Made by a program: the position numbers and the translations under genes
Origin: Mycobacterium yunnanensis
Lineage (GTDB): Bacteria > Actinomycetota > Actinomycetes > Mycobacteriales > Mycobacteriaceae
Assembly (NCBI RefSeq): GCF_025823185.1
Contig: NZ_JACKVK010000008.1
Span: 435,565 to 499,564 of the forward strand
Direction of reading: 5' to 3'
DNA length: 64,000 nt
Shown: positions 42,712 through 50,578 of the stretch, one piece after another
How positions within the stretch are numbered: position 1 is the stretch's first letter
Layout of the letters: every line of letters begins with the position of its first letter
Notes under the pieces: generated by a model
Databases searched by the model: none
What the model was told of the DNA's origin: nothing
Seen by the model: only the letters and a program-made list of their open reading frames with translations

Positions 42712-44138
42712 CCGAGACCGATCCACTCGTGATGCGCAGCGCGCGCGAGCAGCTGCGTGGGCTGCAGGCACGAGAATTCTCCGCACGCGAACTCCTCGAC
42801 GCCCACCTTCGACGACTGGAGCGGCTGAACCCCACGGTGAACGCCGTGGTCTCGATGGACCCGGACGCCGCGTTTCGAGCGGCCGACGAGGTCGACGCCG
42901 CCCGCGCCGCCGGATCCGCGCTCGGACCGTTGGCGGGTCTGCCGATGTCGATCAAGGACACCCACGCCACCGCCGACCTGCGAACCACCTACGGCTCGAC
43001 GTTGTTCGAGCACAACGTGCCCACCGCCGACGACGAGATCGTCGCCCGCCTGCGCGCGGCCGGCGTCGTCATCCTTGGCAAGACCAACGTGCCCGAGTTC
43101 GCGGCCGGATCGCACACCTTCAACCCCGTCTTCGGGACCACGCGCAACCCGTACGATCTCACCCGTTCCGCCGGCGGCAGCAGCGGCGGCGCGGCCGTCG
43201 CGCTGGCTCTGGGATTCCAACCGCTGGCCGACGGCAGCGACATGGGCGGCTCGCTGCGCAACCCGGCGTCGTTCTGCAACGTCGTCGGGCTGCGGCCCAC
43301 CCCGGGCCGGGTGCCCGACCCCGCCGCGGGGTTGCCGTACTTCCCGTTGTCGGTGATGGGTCCGATGGCTCGCACGGTCGCAGACGTGGGACTGATGCTG
43401 TCGGTGATCGCCGGGCCGCATCCCGCGGATCCCCTTGCGCTCGGCGAAGATCCGAGCTCACTCGCCGACGTCGTCCCCGCAGACCTCCGCGGGCTTCGGG
43501 TGGCCTGGGCGCCCACGCTGGGCGGGCGGATCCCGGTGGAGTCCGAGGTCTCCCATGTGCTCGACGAGGCGGTGGCGGTCTTCGGCGCCCATGGCGCCCA
43601 CGTCGAGGACGCCTGCCCCGATGTCGACGGCGCCGACGTCGTCTTCCGGACGCTGCGAGCCGCCGAATTCGACCATGCCTGGGGCGATGTGGTCGACCGC
43701 CAACCCGACGCGGTGAAGGCCGACATCGCCTGGAACGTCGAGCAGGGTCGCAAGCTGACCGGGCGCGAGGTGACCCGCGCGCTGGCGGAGATGACGCGCC
43801 TTCGGCGTGCCGCCGACCGCTTCTTCGACGACTACGACGTCCTGATGTCGCCGGCGGCCCAACTGCCGCCGTTCGACGCAAACCTCCTGTGGCCCAACGA
43901 AGTAGCCGGCACTACGATGACGAACTACCTGGACTGGATGGCGTCGTGCTACCTCATCACGGCCCTCGGTGTGCCCGCGATGTCGGTGCCGGCGGGCTTC
44001 ACCCCCGACGGCCTACCGGTGGGATTGCAGGTCGTCACTCGGGCGCGTAGCGAAGCCCGGCTGATGGGCATCGCCGCGGCGTTCGAAGAAAGGACGGGGC
44101 ACGGCAGGCGCACCCCGCCTCTCCTCGAGATCCCCTGA
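42708..44138 (+). CDS. amidase (amidase-signature family)
   Basis: 476 residues. Full Ser-cisSer-Lys triad: K83 (MSIKD), S158 (GGSSGG) and nucleophile S182 (DMGGSLR). The glycine-rich signature runs RSAGGSSGGAAVALALGF. Hydrolyses a carboxamide to acid and ammonia in the cytosol. Translationally coupled to the YtcJ-like amidohydrolase, giving a two-step amide-breaking module under the AsnC-type regulator. Ends 5 bp before the convergent DUF1942 gene. Aliphatic, aryl or aminoacyl amides are all possible. Confidence 0.92.
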   Translation: MTETDPLVMRSAREQLRGLQAREFSARELLDAHLRRLERLNPTVNAVVSMDPDAAFRAADEVDAARAAGSALGPLAGLPMSIKDTHATADLRTTYGSTLFEHNVPTADDEIVARLRAAGVVILGKTNVPEFAAGSHTFNPVFGTTRNPYDLTRSAGGSSGGAAVALALGFQPLADGSDMGGSLRNPASFCNVVGLRPTPGRVPDPAAGLPYFPLSVMGPMARTVADVGLMLSVIAGPHPADPLALGEDPSSLADVVPADLRGLRVAWAPTLGGRIPVESEVSHVLDEAVAVFGAHGAHVEDACPDVDGADVVFRTLRAAEFDHAWGDVVDRQPDAVKADIAWNVEQGRKLTGREVTRALAEMTRLRRAADRFFDDYDVLMSPAAQLPPFDANLLWPNEVAGTTMTNYLDWMASCYLITALGVPAMSVPAGFTPDGLPVGLQVVTRARSEARLMGIAAAFEERTGHGRRTPPLLEIP

Positions 44139-44143
44139 AGGGC

Positions 44144-44830
44144 TTAGTTGTTGCCCACCGGCGGGGTGCTGCCCGCGGGTCCGTACGGGCCGTTCTGCGC
44201 GCCGTCGCTGATGCTCGGGGGCGTGGCCTGGTTGGGGCCGGTCGACCCCTGGACTCCGGTGCTGCCACCACCCTCGGTGGATGACGTCCCGCCCGAGGAC
44301 GTCCCGCCGCTGGCGTCGGTTCCTGGGACGACTTCGGCGGGCTCGACGGGCTGCAGGCCCACCCATCCGAGCAGATCCTCGAAGTTGCTGTTGTAGATGA
44401 CGCTGTCGGGGTTCTCGCCGACGACGTCGAAGTACAGCTTGCCGCTGGATGTGCCGCCCGGACCGAGGGGTGCTCCACTCAGTGTGGACACGGGCAGCAT
44501 CCGGTAGTCGGTGCCGTTCGCGCTCCGCGCGAGGAAGTTGTTGGGTTGTGGCGTAACGGATCCCACGACCGCCGTCGTGGTGACGTTGGCCTCGTAGAGT
44601 CGTCCCGCGAGTGGGTAGGGGACGGCGTCACGGCTGGGCTTGAGGTTCTTCACCGTGTAGCCGATCTCGCTGCTGAAGTCTCCGAGGTTGTAGAAGTCCT
44701 TGAGTGTCTCCTGCACCCCGAAGCCCTTGATGTTGTTGATCGCCGCGGCGGGGGCCACCGACGAGACCCCGAATAGTGCCGCGGTGCCGATCATTACACC
44801 GGCGATCTTTTGAACGTTGCTGGTTTTCAC
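44144..44830 (-). CDS. secreted DUF1942 (MPT63-type) protein with Ser/Gly/Pro-rich tail
   Basis: 228 residues from GTG 44830, after GAAGGGA. Signal peptide 1-30, cleaved after APAAA. Residues about 31-160 match the immunoglobulin-like MPT63 fold: VKNLKPS, GRLYEANVTTTAVVGSVTP, FLARSANGTDYRML, SSGKLYFDVVGENP and EDLLGW. Unlike MPT63 itself it goes on for about 65 residues of Gly/Ser/Thr/Pro-rich sequence ending in QNGPYGPAGSTPPVGNN. A closely similar end occurs in the partial gene at the right window edge. MPT63 is an abundant secreted antigen of unknown function; the tail is not part of the classic family. Confidence 0.88.
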   Translation of the reverse strand: MKTSNVQKIAGVMIGTAALFGVSSVAPAAAINNIKGFGVQETLKDFYNLGDFSSEIGYTVKNLKPSRDAVPYPLAGRLYEANVTTTAVVGSVTPQPNNFLARSANGTDYRMLPVSTLSGAPLGPGGTSSGKLYFDVVGENPDSVIYNSNFEDLLGWVGLQPVEPAEVVPGTDASGGTSSGGTSSTEGGGSTGVQGSTGPNQATPPSISDGAQNGPYGPAGSTPPVGNN

Positions 44831-44933
44831 GTGTGTTCCCTTCGGTGCGCCGAATGCGCTTGATGACCGTCGGAGGCGTGTTGCCCGGAGGGAGGGGACG
44901 CAAACGAAATGACGCGAGCCGTAAGAAATGTCG

Positions 44934-45059
44934 TCAGGACGGCGACGGCGTCGTCGTGGTGGGCATCTGCTCGGTGGTGGTCGTGATGCCGCCGCCTGCG
45001 CCGCTGCCACAGCCGGCGAGCACCAGGGACGTCGCCAGAACCGCCAGTACTCGCCGCAT
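44934..45059 (-). CDS. 41-residue Thr-rich lipoprotein
   Basis: Short reading frame with a clear lipoprotein signal, MRRVLAVLATSLVLAGC, whose lipobox L-A-G-C puts the lipidated Cys at residue 17. The mature part (about 24 residues) is Gly- and Thr/Pro-rich (GGGITTTTEQMPTTTTPSPS) and could be O-glycosylated on Thr. No known domain. It precedes the DUF1942 gene by 103 bp on the same strand. The signal is too well formed to be chance, though the gene is very short. Confidence 0.65.
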   Translation of the reverse strand: MRRVLAVLATSLVLAGCGSGAGGGITTTTEQMPTTTTPSPS

Positions 45060-45119
45060 GTCCTCAGCCTAGGCACGACCCGACCAAGATCGCCACGACG
45101 AAAGTTCCACGGGACGCGG

Positions 45120-45149
45120 TTGAGGTAACCTCATTAGAGGTACTACCTA
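45120..45149 (+). promoter_or_regulatory. promoter with paired-palindrome operator
   Basis: Two 11-bp palindromes, GAGGTAACCTC (45122-45132) and AGGTACTACCT (45138-45148), with centres 16 bp apart, cover a possible promoter (-35 TTGAGG 45120-45125, -10 TACCTA 45144-45149). GAGGTA is also a direct repeat with period 15. Confidence 0.55.
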
Positions 45150-45174
45150 GTTGACGAGCGAGGAAGGGGCCGGC

Positions 45175-45630
45175 ATGGATCTCGGTGTGTGGGGACTTCT
45201 GACGATTCTGGCCGGTCTGGCCGGGCTGACCTTCGCGGCCTGCGTCTTCGTCTATTTGCGCAGGTTGGACGGCCGTACGCCGGCTCCACTCGGCGAGGAA
45301 GTCGGCGCCCACAAGGCCGTCCTCGCCAAGTTGCGCAAGGGTGAACCGATGACGCAGGACGAATTCGTGTACGCCAGGGAACTCGTCGACGACGCCCGCT
45401 CGCCCCTGGCCCTGGCCATCCCGGCAACCCTGTTCTGCTGCGGGTTCTTCTACGTCGTGGGGTGCCTGTACGAACTGCACGTCTACGGCGGCAACCCGTC
45501 GTTCCGCACGTTCGTCGGTGGCATCCCCATGCTGTCGTCGATCAACATCGCCGTTCAGTTGCGCAAGGTCGCCCGGTTGAAGCGCAAGCTGGCCGACGTG
45601 CATCCCGACCGCGAATCCGTCAGCGCCTGA
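45175..45630 (+). CDS. small membrane protein of unknown function
   Basis: 151 residues from ATG 45175, with GAGGAAGGGG upstream. First helix about 5-28 (LGVWGLLTILAGLAGLTFAACVFVYL), a charged cytoplasmic loop (KAVLAKLRKGEPMTQDEFVYARELVDDAR), two further hydrophobic stretches (PLALAIPATLFCCGFFYVVGCLYEL and TFVGGIPMLSSINIAVQLRKVARLKRK). A regulated promoter lies immediately upstream. Overlaps the convergent mmpL end by 11 bp. Family not recognised; conserved mycobacterial proteins of this shape are common. Confidence 0.75.
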   Translation: MDLGVWGLLTILAGLAGLTFAACVFVYLRRLDGRTPAPLGEEVGAHKAVLAKLRKGEPMTQDEFVYARELVDDARSPLALAIPATLFCCGFFYVVGCLYELHVYGGNPSFRTFVGGIPMLSSINIAVQLRKVARLKRKLADVHPDRESVSA

Positions 45631-48520
45631 CCGAGGTCACCGCGGGGTCGCCGTCCTCCCACAGCGGCAGCTGACGATCCGAGCGCTCGTCGCGCGGCCA
45701 GTACCGTGCGGGCCGTGGACGCACCACCTGCGGCCACCAGAACCACCGTCCGAGCAGAGCCGCGATCGAGGGCGTCATGAACGAGCGCACGATCAACGTG
45801 TCGAAGAGCAACCCCAGCGCGATGGTCGTGCCGATCTGACCGAGGATCCGGAGGTCGGCGAACACGAACGACGCCATCGTCGCGGCGAACACCAGACCGG
45901 CGGCGGTCACGACCGAGCCGGAACCCGCCATGGCCCGGATGATGCCCGTGTTCAGCCCGGCGTGGATCTCCTCCTTGAACCGGGATATCAACAGCAGGTT
46001 GTAGTCCGAACCCACGGCCAACAGCAGAATGATGGCCAGCGCCAACACGATCCAGTACAGGTCGATGCCCAGCAAGTCCTGCCAGATCAGCACCGAGAGG
46101 CCGAACGAGGCGCCCAACGACAGCGCGACGGTCCCGACGATGACGAACGCGGCCACCAGGGAGCGGGTGATGAACATCATGATGAGCAGGATCAGACTCA
46201 TGGCCGCGATCGCCGCGATCATCAGGTCGTACTTCGCGCCGTCCTGAATGTCCTTGTACGTGGCGGCGGTTCCGGCCAGGTACAGCTTCGACCCGGCCAG
46301 CGGGGTGCCCTTGACGGCTTCCTGTGCCGCGTGCCTGATGCCGTCGATGTGCGAAATACCCTCTGGCGTAGCGGGATCGCCGTCATGGGTGATGATCATC
46401 TGGGCGGCCTTGCCGTCCGGTGACAGGAACAACTTCAGCCCGCGCAGGAACTCGGGGTTGGTGAAGGCCTCGGGCGGCAGGTAGAAGGAGTCGTCGGTCT
46501 TGGAGGCGTCGTAGGCCTGACCGAGCGCCGTCGAATTCTTCAGGTTCGCCGCGGACTGGTCGTTGATGCCGGAGTTGGTGGCGTAGTTCGTCATCGTGAG
46601 GTCGCGGTTGGTCTGCTGGTTGGCCAGCTGAGGAGGGAACAGCGCCAACAGCTTTGGTTGCAGCGCGTCGAGTTTGGCGATACTGCCCGCGACGTCACCC
46701 AGCTGATCGGTCAGCGCGTCGATGCCGTCGAGGGCGTCGAAGATCGACCGCAGCGCCGCACACACCGGGATGTCGAAACAGTGTGGCTCCCAATAGAAGT
46801 AGCTGCGCAGGGGACGGAAGAAGTCGTCGAAGTTGGCGATCTTGTCCCGGAGGTCCTGTGCCGTGGCGACGGTCTGCTGAAAGGCCTTGGCTTGCTCGTC
46901 GGTCACCGCCGCGGACTGCTGCTGCAGGGCGTACTGCTCGCGCAGCACCCTGACGCCGTCGTCGATGGTGGCCACCTGCTTGAGCAGGTCGGCGGCGCGG
47001 GCCTGCTGGAACGGCAGGTTCTGGATCTGCGCGGAACTGCCCGCGCTGATCTGGAACGGGATCGAGGTGTGGTCCAGTGGCGTGCCCAGTGGGCGGGTGA
47101 TCGACTGCACCTGCGCGATGCCGTCGGTGTGGAAGACGGCCTTGGCGACGCGCTCCAGCAGGATCATGTCGGTGGGGTTGCGCAGATCGTGGTCGGCTTC
47201 GACCATCAGCAACTCGGGGTTGAGGCGCGCCTGGGAGAAGTGCCGCTCGGCCGCCGCGTAGCCGACGTTGGCCGGGGCGGTGGCGGGGATGTAGGGCCGG
47301 GCGTCGTAGCTGGTCTTGTAGGCCGGCAGGGCGAGGAGGCCGATGAGGGCCACGGCGACCGTCGCCACCAGGATGGGCCCCGGCCAGCGGACGATGGCCG
47401 TGCCGATGCGCCGCCAGCCACGGGTCTGCAGGGGCCGGGCGGGTTCGAAGAGGCCGAAGTGCCGGCCAATCGACAGCAACGCGGGGGCCAGCGTCAGCGC
47501 GGCGATCACGGCGACGAGCACACCGGCGGCGGCGGGCACGCCGAGGCTCTGGAAGTAGGGGAGTCGGGTGAAGGTCAGACAGAACACCGCACCGGCGATC
47601 GTCAGCCCCGAGCCAAGGATGATGTGCGAGGTGCCCCGGTACATCGTCGCGTAGGCGCTCACGCGGTCCTCGCCGGTGAGGCGGGCTTCGTGAAAGCGGC
47701 CGAGGATGAAGATCGCGTAGTCGGTGCCCGCGGCGATGACCAACAGCGTCAGCAGGTTGGTCGAGTAGGTCGACAGTTCGATGATGCCCGCGTTCGCCAG
47801 GACGGCGACCACGCCGCGGGAGGCGGTCAGCTCGATCATGACGGTGAAGATGACGACGAACACCGTGGTGAGGCGGCGGTAGATGAAGAAGAGCATCAGC
47901 GCGATCACGCCGAGGGTGATCAGCGTGGTCTTGAGGGTGCCTTGCCTGCCGACCTCGAATTGATCGGTGACCAGGGGTGCGGCGCCGGTGACGAACACCT
48001 TCACCCCCGGCGGCGGCGACGACCGGTTCACGATGTCGCGAATCGAGTCGACGGACTGGTTGGACAGCGATTCGCCCTGGTTGCCGGCGAGGTTGACCTG
48101 CAGCAGCGCGGCCTTCCCGTCGGAGCTCTGGGAGCCGGCCGCGGTCAGCGGGTCGCCCCAGAAGTCCTGGACGTGCTGGACGTGGGCGGTGTCCTGCAAC
48201 AGCTTCTTGACCAGGTCGTCGTAGTAGCGGTGCGCGTCGGCGCCGAGTGGCTGCTGGCCCTCCAGGACGATCATCGCGGCGCTGTCGGAGTCGTACTCCT
48301 GAAACTTCTTGCCGATTTCCTTGCTGGCCTGCAGCGACGGCGCATCCTGTGGGCTCAGCGAGACGTTGTGGGCCTCGGCGACCTTCTCCAGCTGCGGCAC
48401 GAACACATTGGTGACCACGGCGAGCGCGAGCCAGAACAGCACGACCAGCGGGGCGTAGCGGCGAATGCCGTGCCCCACGCGGTCGGTGCGGGTGGGGCGC
48501 TCGGCCTGGTGCGTGCTCAT
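45620..48520 (-). CDS. MmpL-family RND transporter
   Basis: 966 residues from ATG 48520, the size of MmpL4/MmpL5. Two RND halves, each with one N-terminal helix, a large periplasmic domain and five to six helices; GTDYAIFILGRFHEAR and GSDYNLLLISRFKEE are the paired D-Y proton-relay motifs. The periplasmic loop between about residues 400 and 720 holds two cysteines (EPHCFDIPVC) as in siderophore/lipid exporters. The preceding MmpS overlaps in ATGA, the usual partner arrangement. MmpS4/5-MmpL4/5 pairs export siderophores and some drugs; substrate here cannot be read from sequence. Confidence 0.93.
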   Translation of the reverse strand: MSTHQAERPTRTDRVGHGIRRYAPLVVLFWLALAVVTNVFVPQLEKVAEAHNVSLSPQDAPSLQASKEIGKKFQEYDSDSAAMIVLEGQQPLGADAHRYYDDLVKKLLQDTAHVQHVQDFWGDPLTAAGSQSSDGKAALLQVNLAGNQGESLSNQSVDSIRDIVNRSSPPPGVKVFVTGAAPLVTDQFEVGRQGTLKTTLITLGVIALMLFFIYRRLTTVFVVIFTVMIELTASRGVVAVLANAGIIELSTYSTNLLTLLVIAAGTDYAIFILGRFHEARLTGEDRVSAYATMYRGTSHIILGSGLTIAGAVFCLTFTRLPYFQSLGVPAAAGVLVAVIAALTLAPALLSIGRHFGLFEPARPLQTRGWRRIGTAIVRWPGPILVATVAVALIGLLALPAYKTSYDARPYIPATAPANVGYAAAERHFSQARLNPELLMVEADHDLRNPTDMILLERVAKAVFHTDGIAQVQSITRPLGTPLDHTSIPFQISAGSSAQIQNLPFQQARAADLLKQVATIDDGVRVLREQYALQQQSAAVTDEQAKAFQQTVATAQDLRDKIANFDDFFRPLRSYFYWEPHCFDIPVCAALRSIFDALDGIDALTDQLGDVAGSIAKLDALQPKLLALFPPQLANQQTNRDLTMTNYATNSGINDQSAANLKNSTALGQAYDASKTDDSFYLPPEAFTNPEFLRGLKLFLSPDGKAAQMIITHDGDPATPEGISHIDGIRHAAQEAVKGTPLAGSKLYLAGTAATYKDIQDGAKYDLMIAAIAAMSLILLIMMFITRSLVAAFVIVGTVALSLGASFGLSVLIWQDLLGIDLYWIVLALAIILLLAVGSDYNLLLISRFKEEIHAGLNTGIIRAMAGSGSVVTAAGLVFAATMASFVFADLRILGQIGTTIALGLLFDTLIVRSFMTPSIAALLGRWFWWPQVVRPRPARYWPRDERSDRQLPLWEDGDPAVTSVRR

Positions 48521-48963
48521 CCCGACTTGTCCAGGCAGTAGGTGTAGGCGTTCAGCGTGTTCACCGTTCTCTCGTCCTTCACCACGTCGTCGATCTTGAT
48601 GCGACAACCCAGGGTGCTGCTGTCACCCTGAGCTGCGACGTTGACGAAGACCGAGGGTTGAGTGGTCGTGGCGTCGTAGGCCCAGGGCAGCGGTACGCCG
48701 TTGGCGACCTGGGGCTGGGCGTTGACGTCCAGGTAGGTGATGGTTGCGACCGTGCCGGGCGGGCCGAAGACCTCCAGTACCACGTGCTTGGGGTTGAACG
48801 GGACGATCTCGTTGGCGCCTGCGCTCGGGGTCGAGACCACGTCCTGGGACGCGAAGATGCTCTGCAGGCGGTACACGGCGAAGCCGGCCACCGCGACGAC
48901 GAGAATCGCAACCAGCGTCATCCAGCGTCGACCCAGGCGCCGTCCAATCGAAATCCCGTGCAA
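48517..48963 (-). CDS. MmpS-family accessory membrane protein
   Basis: 148 residues from TTG 48963, preceded by GAAAGGG at the right distance; an ATG at residue 15 is an alternative. Single N-terminal membrane helix (WMTLVAILVVAVAGFAVYRLQSIF), then a periplasmic beta-sandwich (KHVVLEVFGPPGTVATITYLDVNAQPQ, LPWAYDATTTQPSVFVNVAAQG, DSSTLGCRIKIDDVVKDERTVN, YTYCLDKSG) with the two Cys of the MmpS fold. ATGA overlap with mmpL. Acts as the periplasmic adaptor in export. Confidence 0.93.
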   Translation of the reverse strand: MHGISIGRRLGRRWMTLVAILVVAVAGFAVYRLQSIFASQDVVSTPSAGANEIVPFNPKHVVLEVFGPPGTVATITYLDVNAQPQVANGVPLPWAYDATTTQPSVFVNVAAQGDSSTLGCRIKIDDVVKDERTVNTLNAYTYCLDKSG

Positions 48964-49029
48964 GCGTGGCCCTTTCGGCGAGCTGGGGCATGCGGACGGT
49001 GGTAGGCGGGGTGCTGGTGAAGAGTCGTT

Positions 49030-49066
49030 AGATTAGCTAGATGGACAGTACGATACGGGACCGTAC
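49030..49066 (-). promoter_or_regulatory. mmpS-mmpL promoter with palindromic operator
   Basis: On the leftward strand TAATCT (49035-49030) fits TANNNT; the expected -35 area is covered by the palindrome TACGGGACCGTA (49054-49065), flanked by GTACG/CGTAC (49048-49066). A dimeric repressor bound there would block the promoter. Confidence 0.5.
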
Positions 49067-49190
49067 GCCGCAACGAATACGGCGGAATGGGCTCCCAAGT
49101 ACAGCCCATTCACAGGTGACGGCGCCGCAGATCACGATTGGATATCGGAAAGATTACCGATTGGGGTGCGACACCCCGTAAAGTGCTCTC

Positions 49191-49871
49191 GTGGGCAGGC
49201 ATCGGCTGGAGACGCGTCGGCGTAGACCGCCGCTGTTGCTCGCCGGCGTCGTGGCCTCTCTCGCGGTACTCGCGACAGCCGGTGCCAGCCCTCGTGCCGT
49301 GGTCGTCGAGGACGTCGCCGAGTCGGTTCCACTGCCCGCCACGCCGTGTTGCCTGGAGGTGGTGCCCGCGTCCGAGGGCGTGCACCCGGCCGCTCCCGCC
49401 AGTATGGCGCTGTTCTCCTCCGCCTCGCCCGCCCGTACCGTGGCGGCTCCGGTGGCTGCCTCGCGGTGGCGGGTACTCGACCTGCACCGGATCCTCCCCA
49501 AGGGCGTGGCCCCCGAGGCCGGTCTGCAGGTCAAGACCATCTTCCTGGCGCGCAGCATCAGCGTGGTGTTCCCCGAGATCCACAGCATCGGCGGCGTACG
49601 AGCCGATGCGCTCCGCTGGCACCCGGACGGTTTGGCGCTCGACGTGATGATCCCGAACGCGAGTTCACCCCAGGGCATTGCGTTGGGTAACAAGATCGTG
49701 GCCTACGCGCTGGAGAACGCGGCGCGGTTCTCACTGCAGGATGCGATCTGGCGCGGCGTCTACTACACGCCCAGCGGTCCGCAGAATTCCGGCGCCGGGC
49801 ACTTCGACCACGTGCACCTCACGACGTTCGGCGGGGGATACCCGTCTGGCGACGAAATCTATTACCGCTGA
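49191..49871 (+). CDS. secreted LAS-type peptidase-like protein (VldE/ARB-07466-like domain)
   Basis: 226 residues from GTG 49191. Basic N-terminus and one hydrophobic signal or anchor (PLLLAGVVASLAVLATAGA, about 14-32). The C-terminal half (about 95-226) has zinc-peptidase features of the LAS/M15 fold: HPDGLALDV with H144 and D151, and GHFDHVHL with D206-H207-V-H209, the H-x6-D and D/E-x-x-H type metal set. A similar domain is found in mycobacterial exported proteins and in phage-like peptidoglycan enzymes. Probably acts outside the membrane on cell-wall peptides. Catalytic activity is not certain. Confidence 0.75.
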   Translation: MGRHRLETRRRRPPLLLAGVVASLAVLATAGASPRAVVVEDVAESVPLPATPCCLEVVPASEGVHPAAPASMALFSSASPARTVAAPVAASRWRVLDLHRILPKGVAPEAGLQVKTIFLARSISVVFPEIHSIGGVRADALRWHPDGLALDVMIPNASSPQGIALGNKIVAYALENAARFSLQDAIWRGVYYTPSGPQNSGAGHFDHVHLTTFGGGYPSGDEIYYR

Positions 49872-49892
49872 ACGTATTTGGGGCGGGTCGCA

Positions 49893-50069
49893 CTAAGCGA
49901 CGACGGCCTCGGGCACCAGGTTGGGCACCTCGACGCGCAGCGGCGCGATCGAGCTGATGCACGCATGTGTCAAGTGCCCGAACGGGTGGTCGCAGACGGG
50001 GCAGCCCTCGTCGAAGTTGGCGACCTCGCTGCGGCGCGCTGTGAACATTTCGACGATCCAGCGCCCCAT
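49893..50069 (-). CDS. 58-residue CxxC protein
   Basis: From ATG 50069, with GGGGAG 5 bp upstream. Contains the zinc-ribbon-like cluster C-P-V-C...H...H-x-C (CPVCDHPFGHLTHAC), probably a single metal site. A start at 50111 would add 14 residues. Such tiny CxxC proteins are widespread in mycobacteria and unassigned. Convergent with the peptidase-like gene. Confidence 0.6.
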   Translation of the reverse strand: MGRWIVEMFTARRSEVANFDEGCPVCDHPFGHLTHACISSIAPLRVEVPNLVPEAVVA

Positions 50070-50208
50070 GTGAACTCCCCCGATACCAAACCACTCCCAG
50101 ATATGGGACAAACTTAGCTGCCAGCTACCCGGCCGTCAATCACGTATCCACGAGTTTCAAACATCGAATTCGACGCACGTCTGAAAGCGGTCGACGTCGC
50201 GCGGAAGG

Positions 50209-50412
50209 TCAGGGCCGGCCGTCGTGCTCGGTGCGCAGCTCGTCGCGATGCTCGAGGACCGCGGCATCCGCGGCCAGCTCGCCCAGCACGGTGGCGCCGC
50301 CGAGCAACCGCCGGTCGCCGCGAAACTTGCGGGAGAAGATCGCCACCATCGCGGCCAAGGCGAGCGCGACGAGGATCGCGACGACGATCAAGACGATCGA
50401 ATTCGTAGTCAC
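50209..50412 (-). CDS. small single-pass membrane protein
   Basis: 67 residues from GTG 50412, with GAGG 8 bp upstream; a start at 50448 would give 79. One strong membrane helix (SIVLIVVAILVALALAAMVAIF), then a cytoplasmic tail FSRKFRGDRRLLGGATVLGELAADAAVLEHRDELRTEH. No recognised domain. Divergent from the carboxyethylornithine synthase-like gene. Confidence 0.6.
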   Translation of the reverse strand: MTTNSIVLIVVAILVALALAAMVAIFSRKFRGDRRLLGGATVLGELAADAAVLEHRDELRTEHDGRP

Positions 50413-50578
50413 ACGGTGCCTCGGATCCTCGGTGGGCCTCCAGTACACGCGGATATCGCCAAGGTGTCAATTTCGTTGACACACGGGCGAAATCGAACCC
50501 TTGTCGGCTGGTCGCGTACGGTCTAACCGACGAGTCGGCATCCCGGCTCGATGCATGACCATGCCTCGGGAGGGCCAC

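Noticed and set aside
46658..48541. 627-codon plus-strand frame across mmpL
   Set aside because: Antisense to a perfectly recognisable RND transporter; composition-driven.
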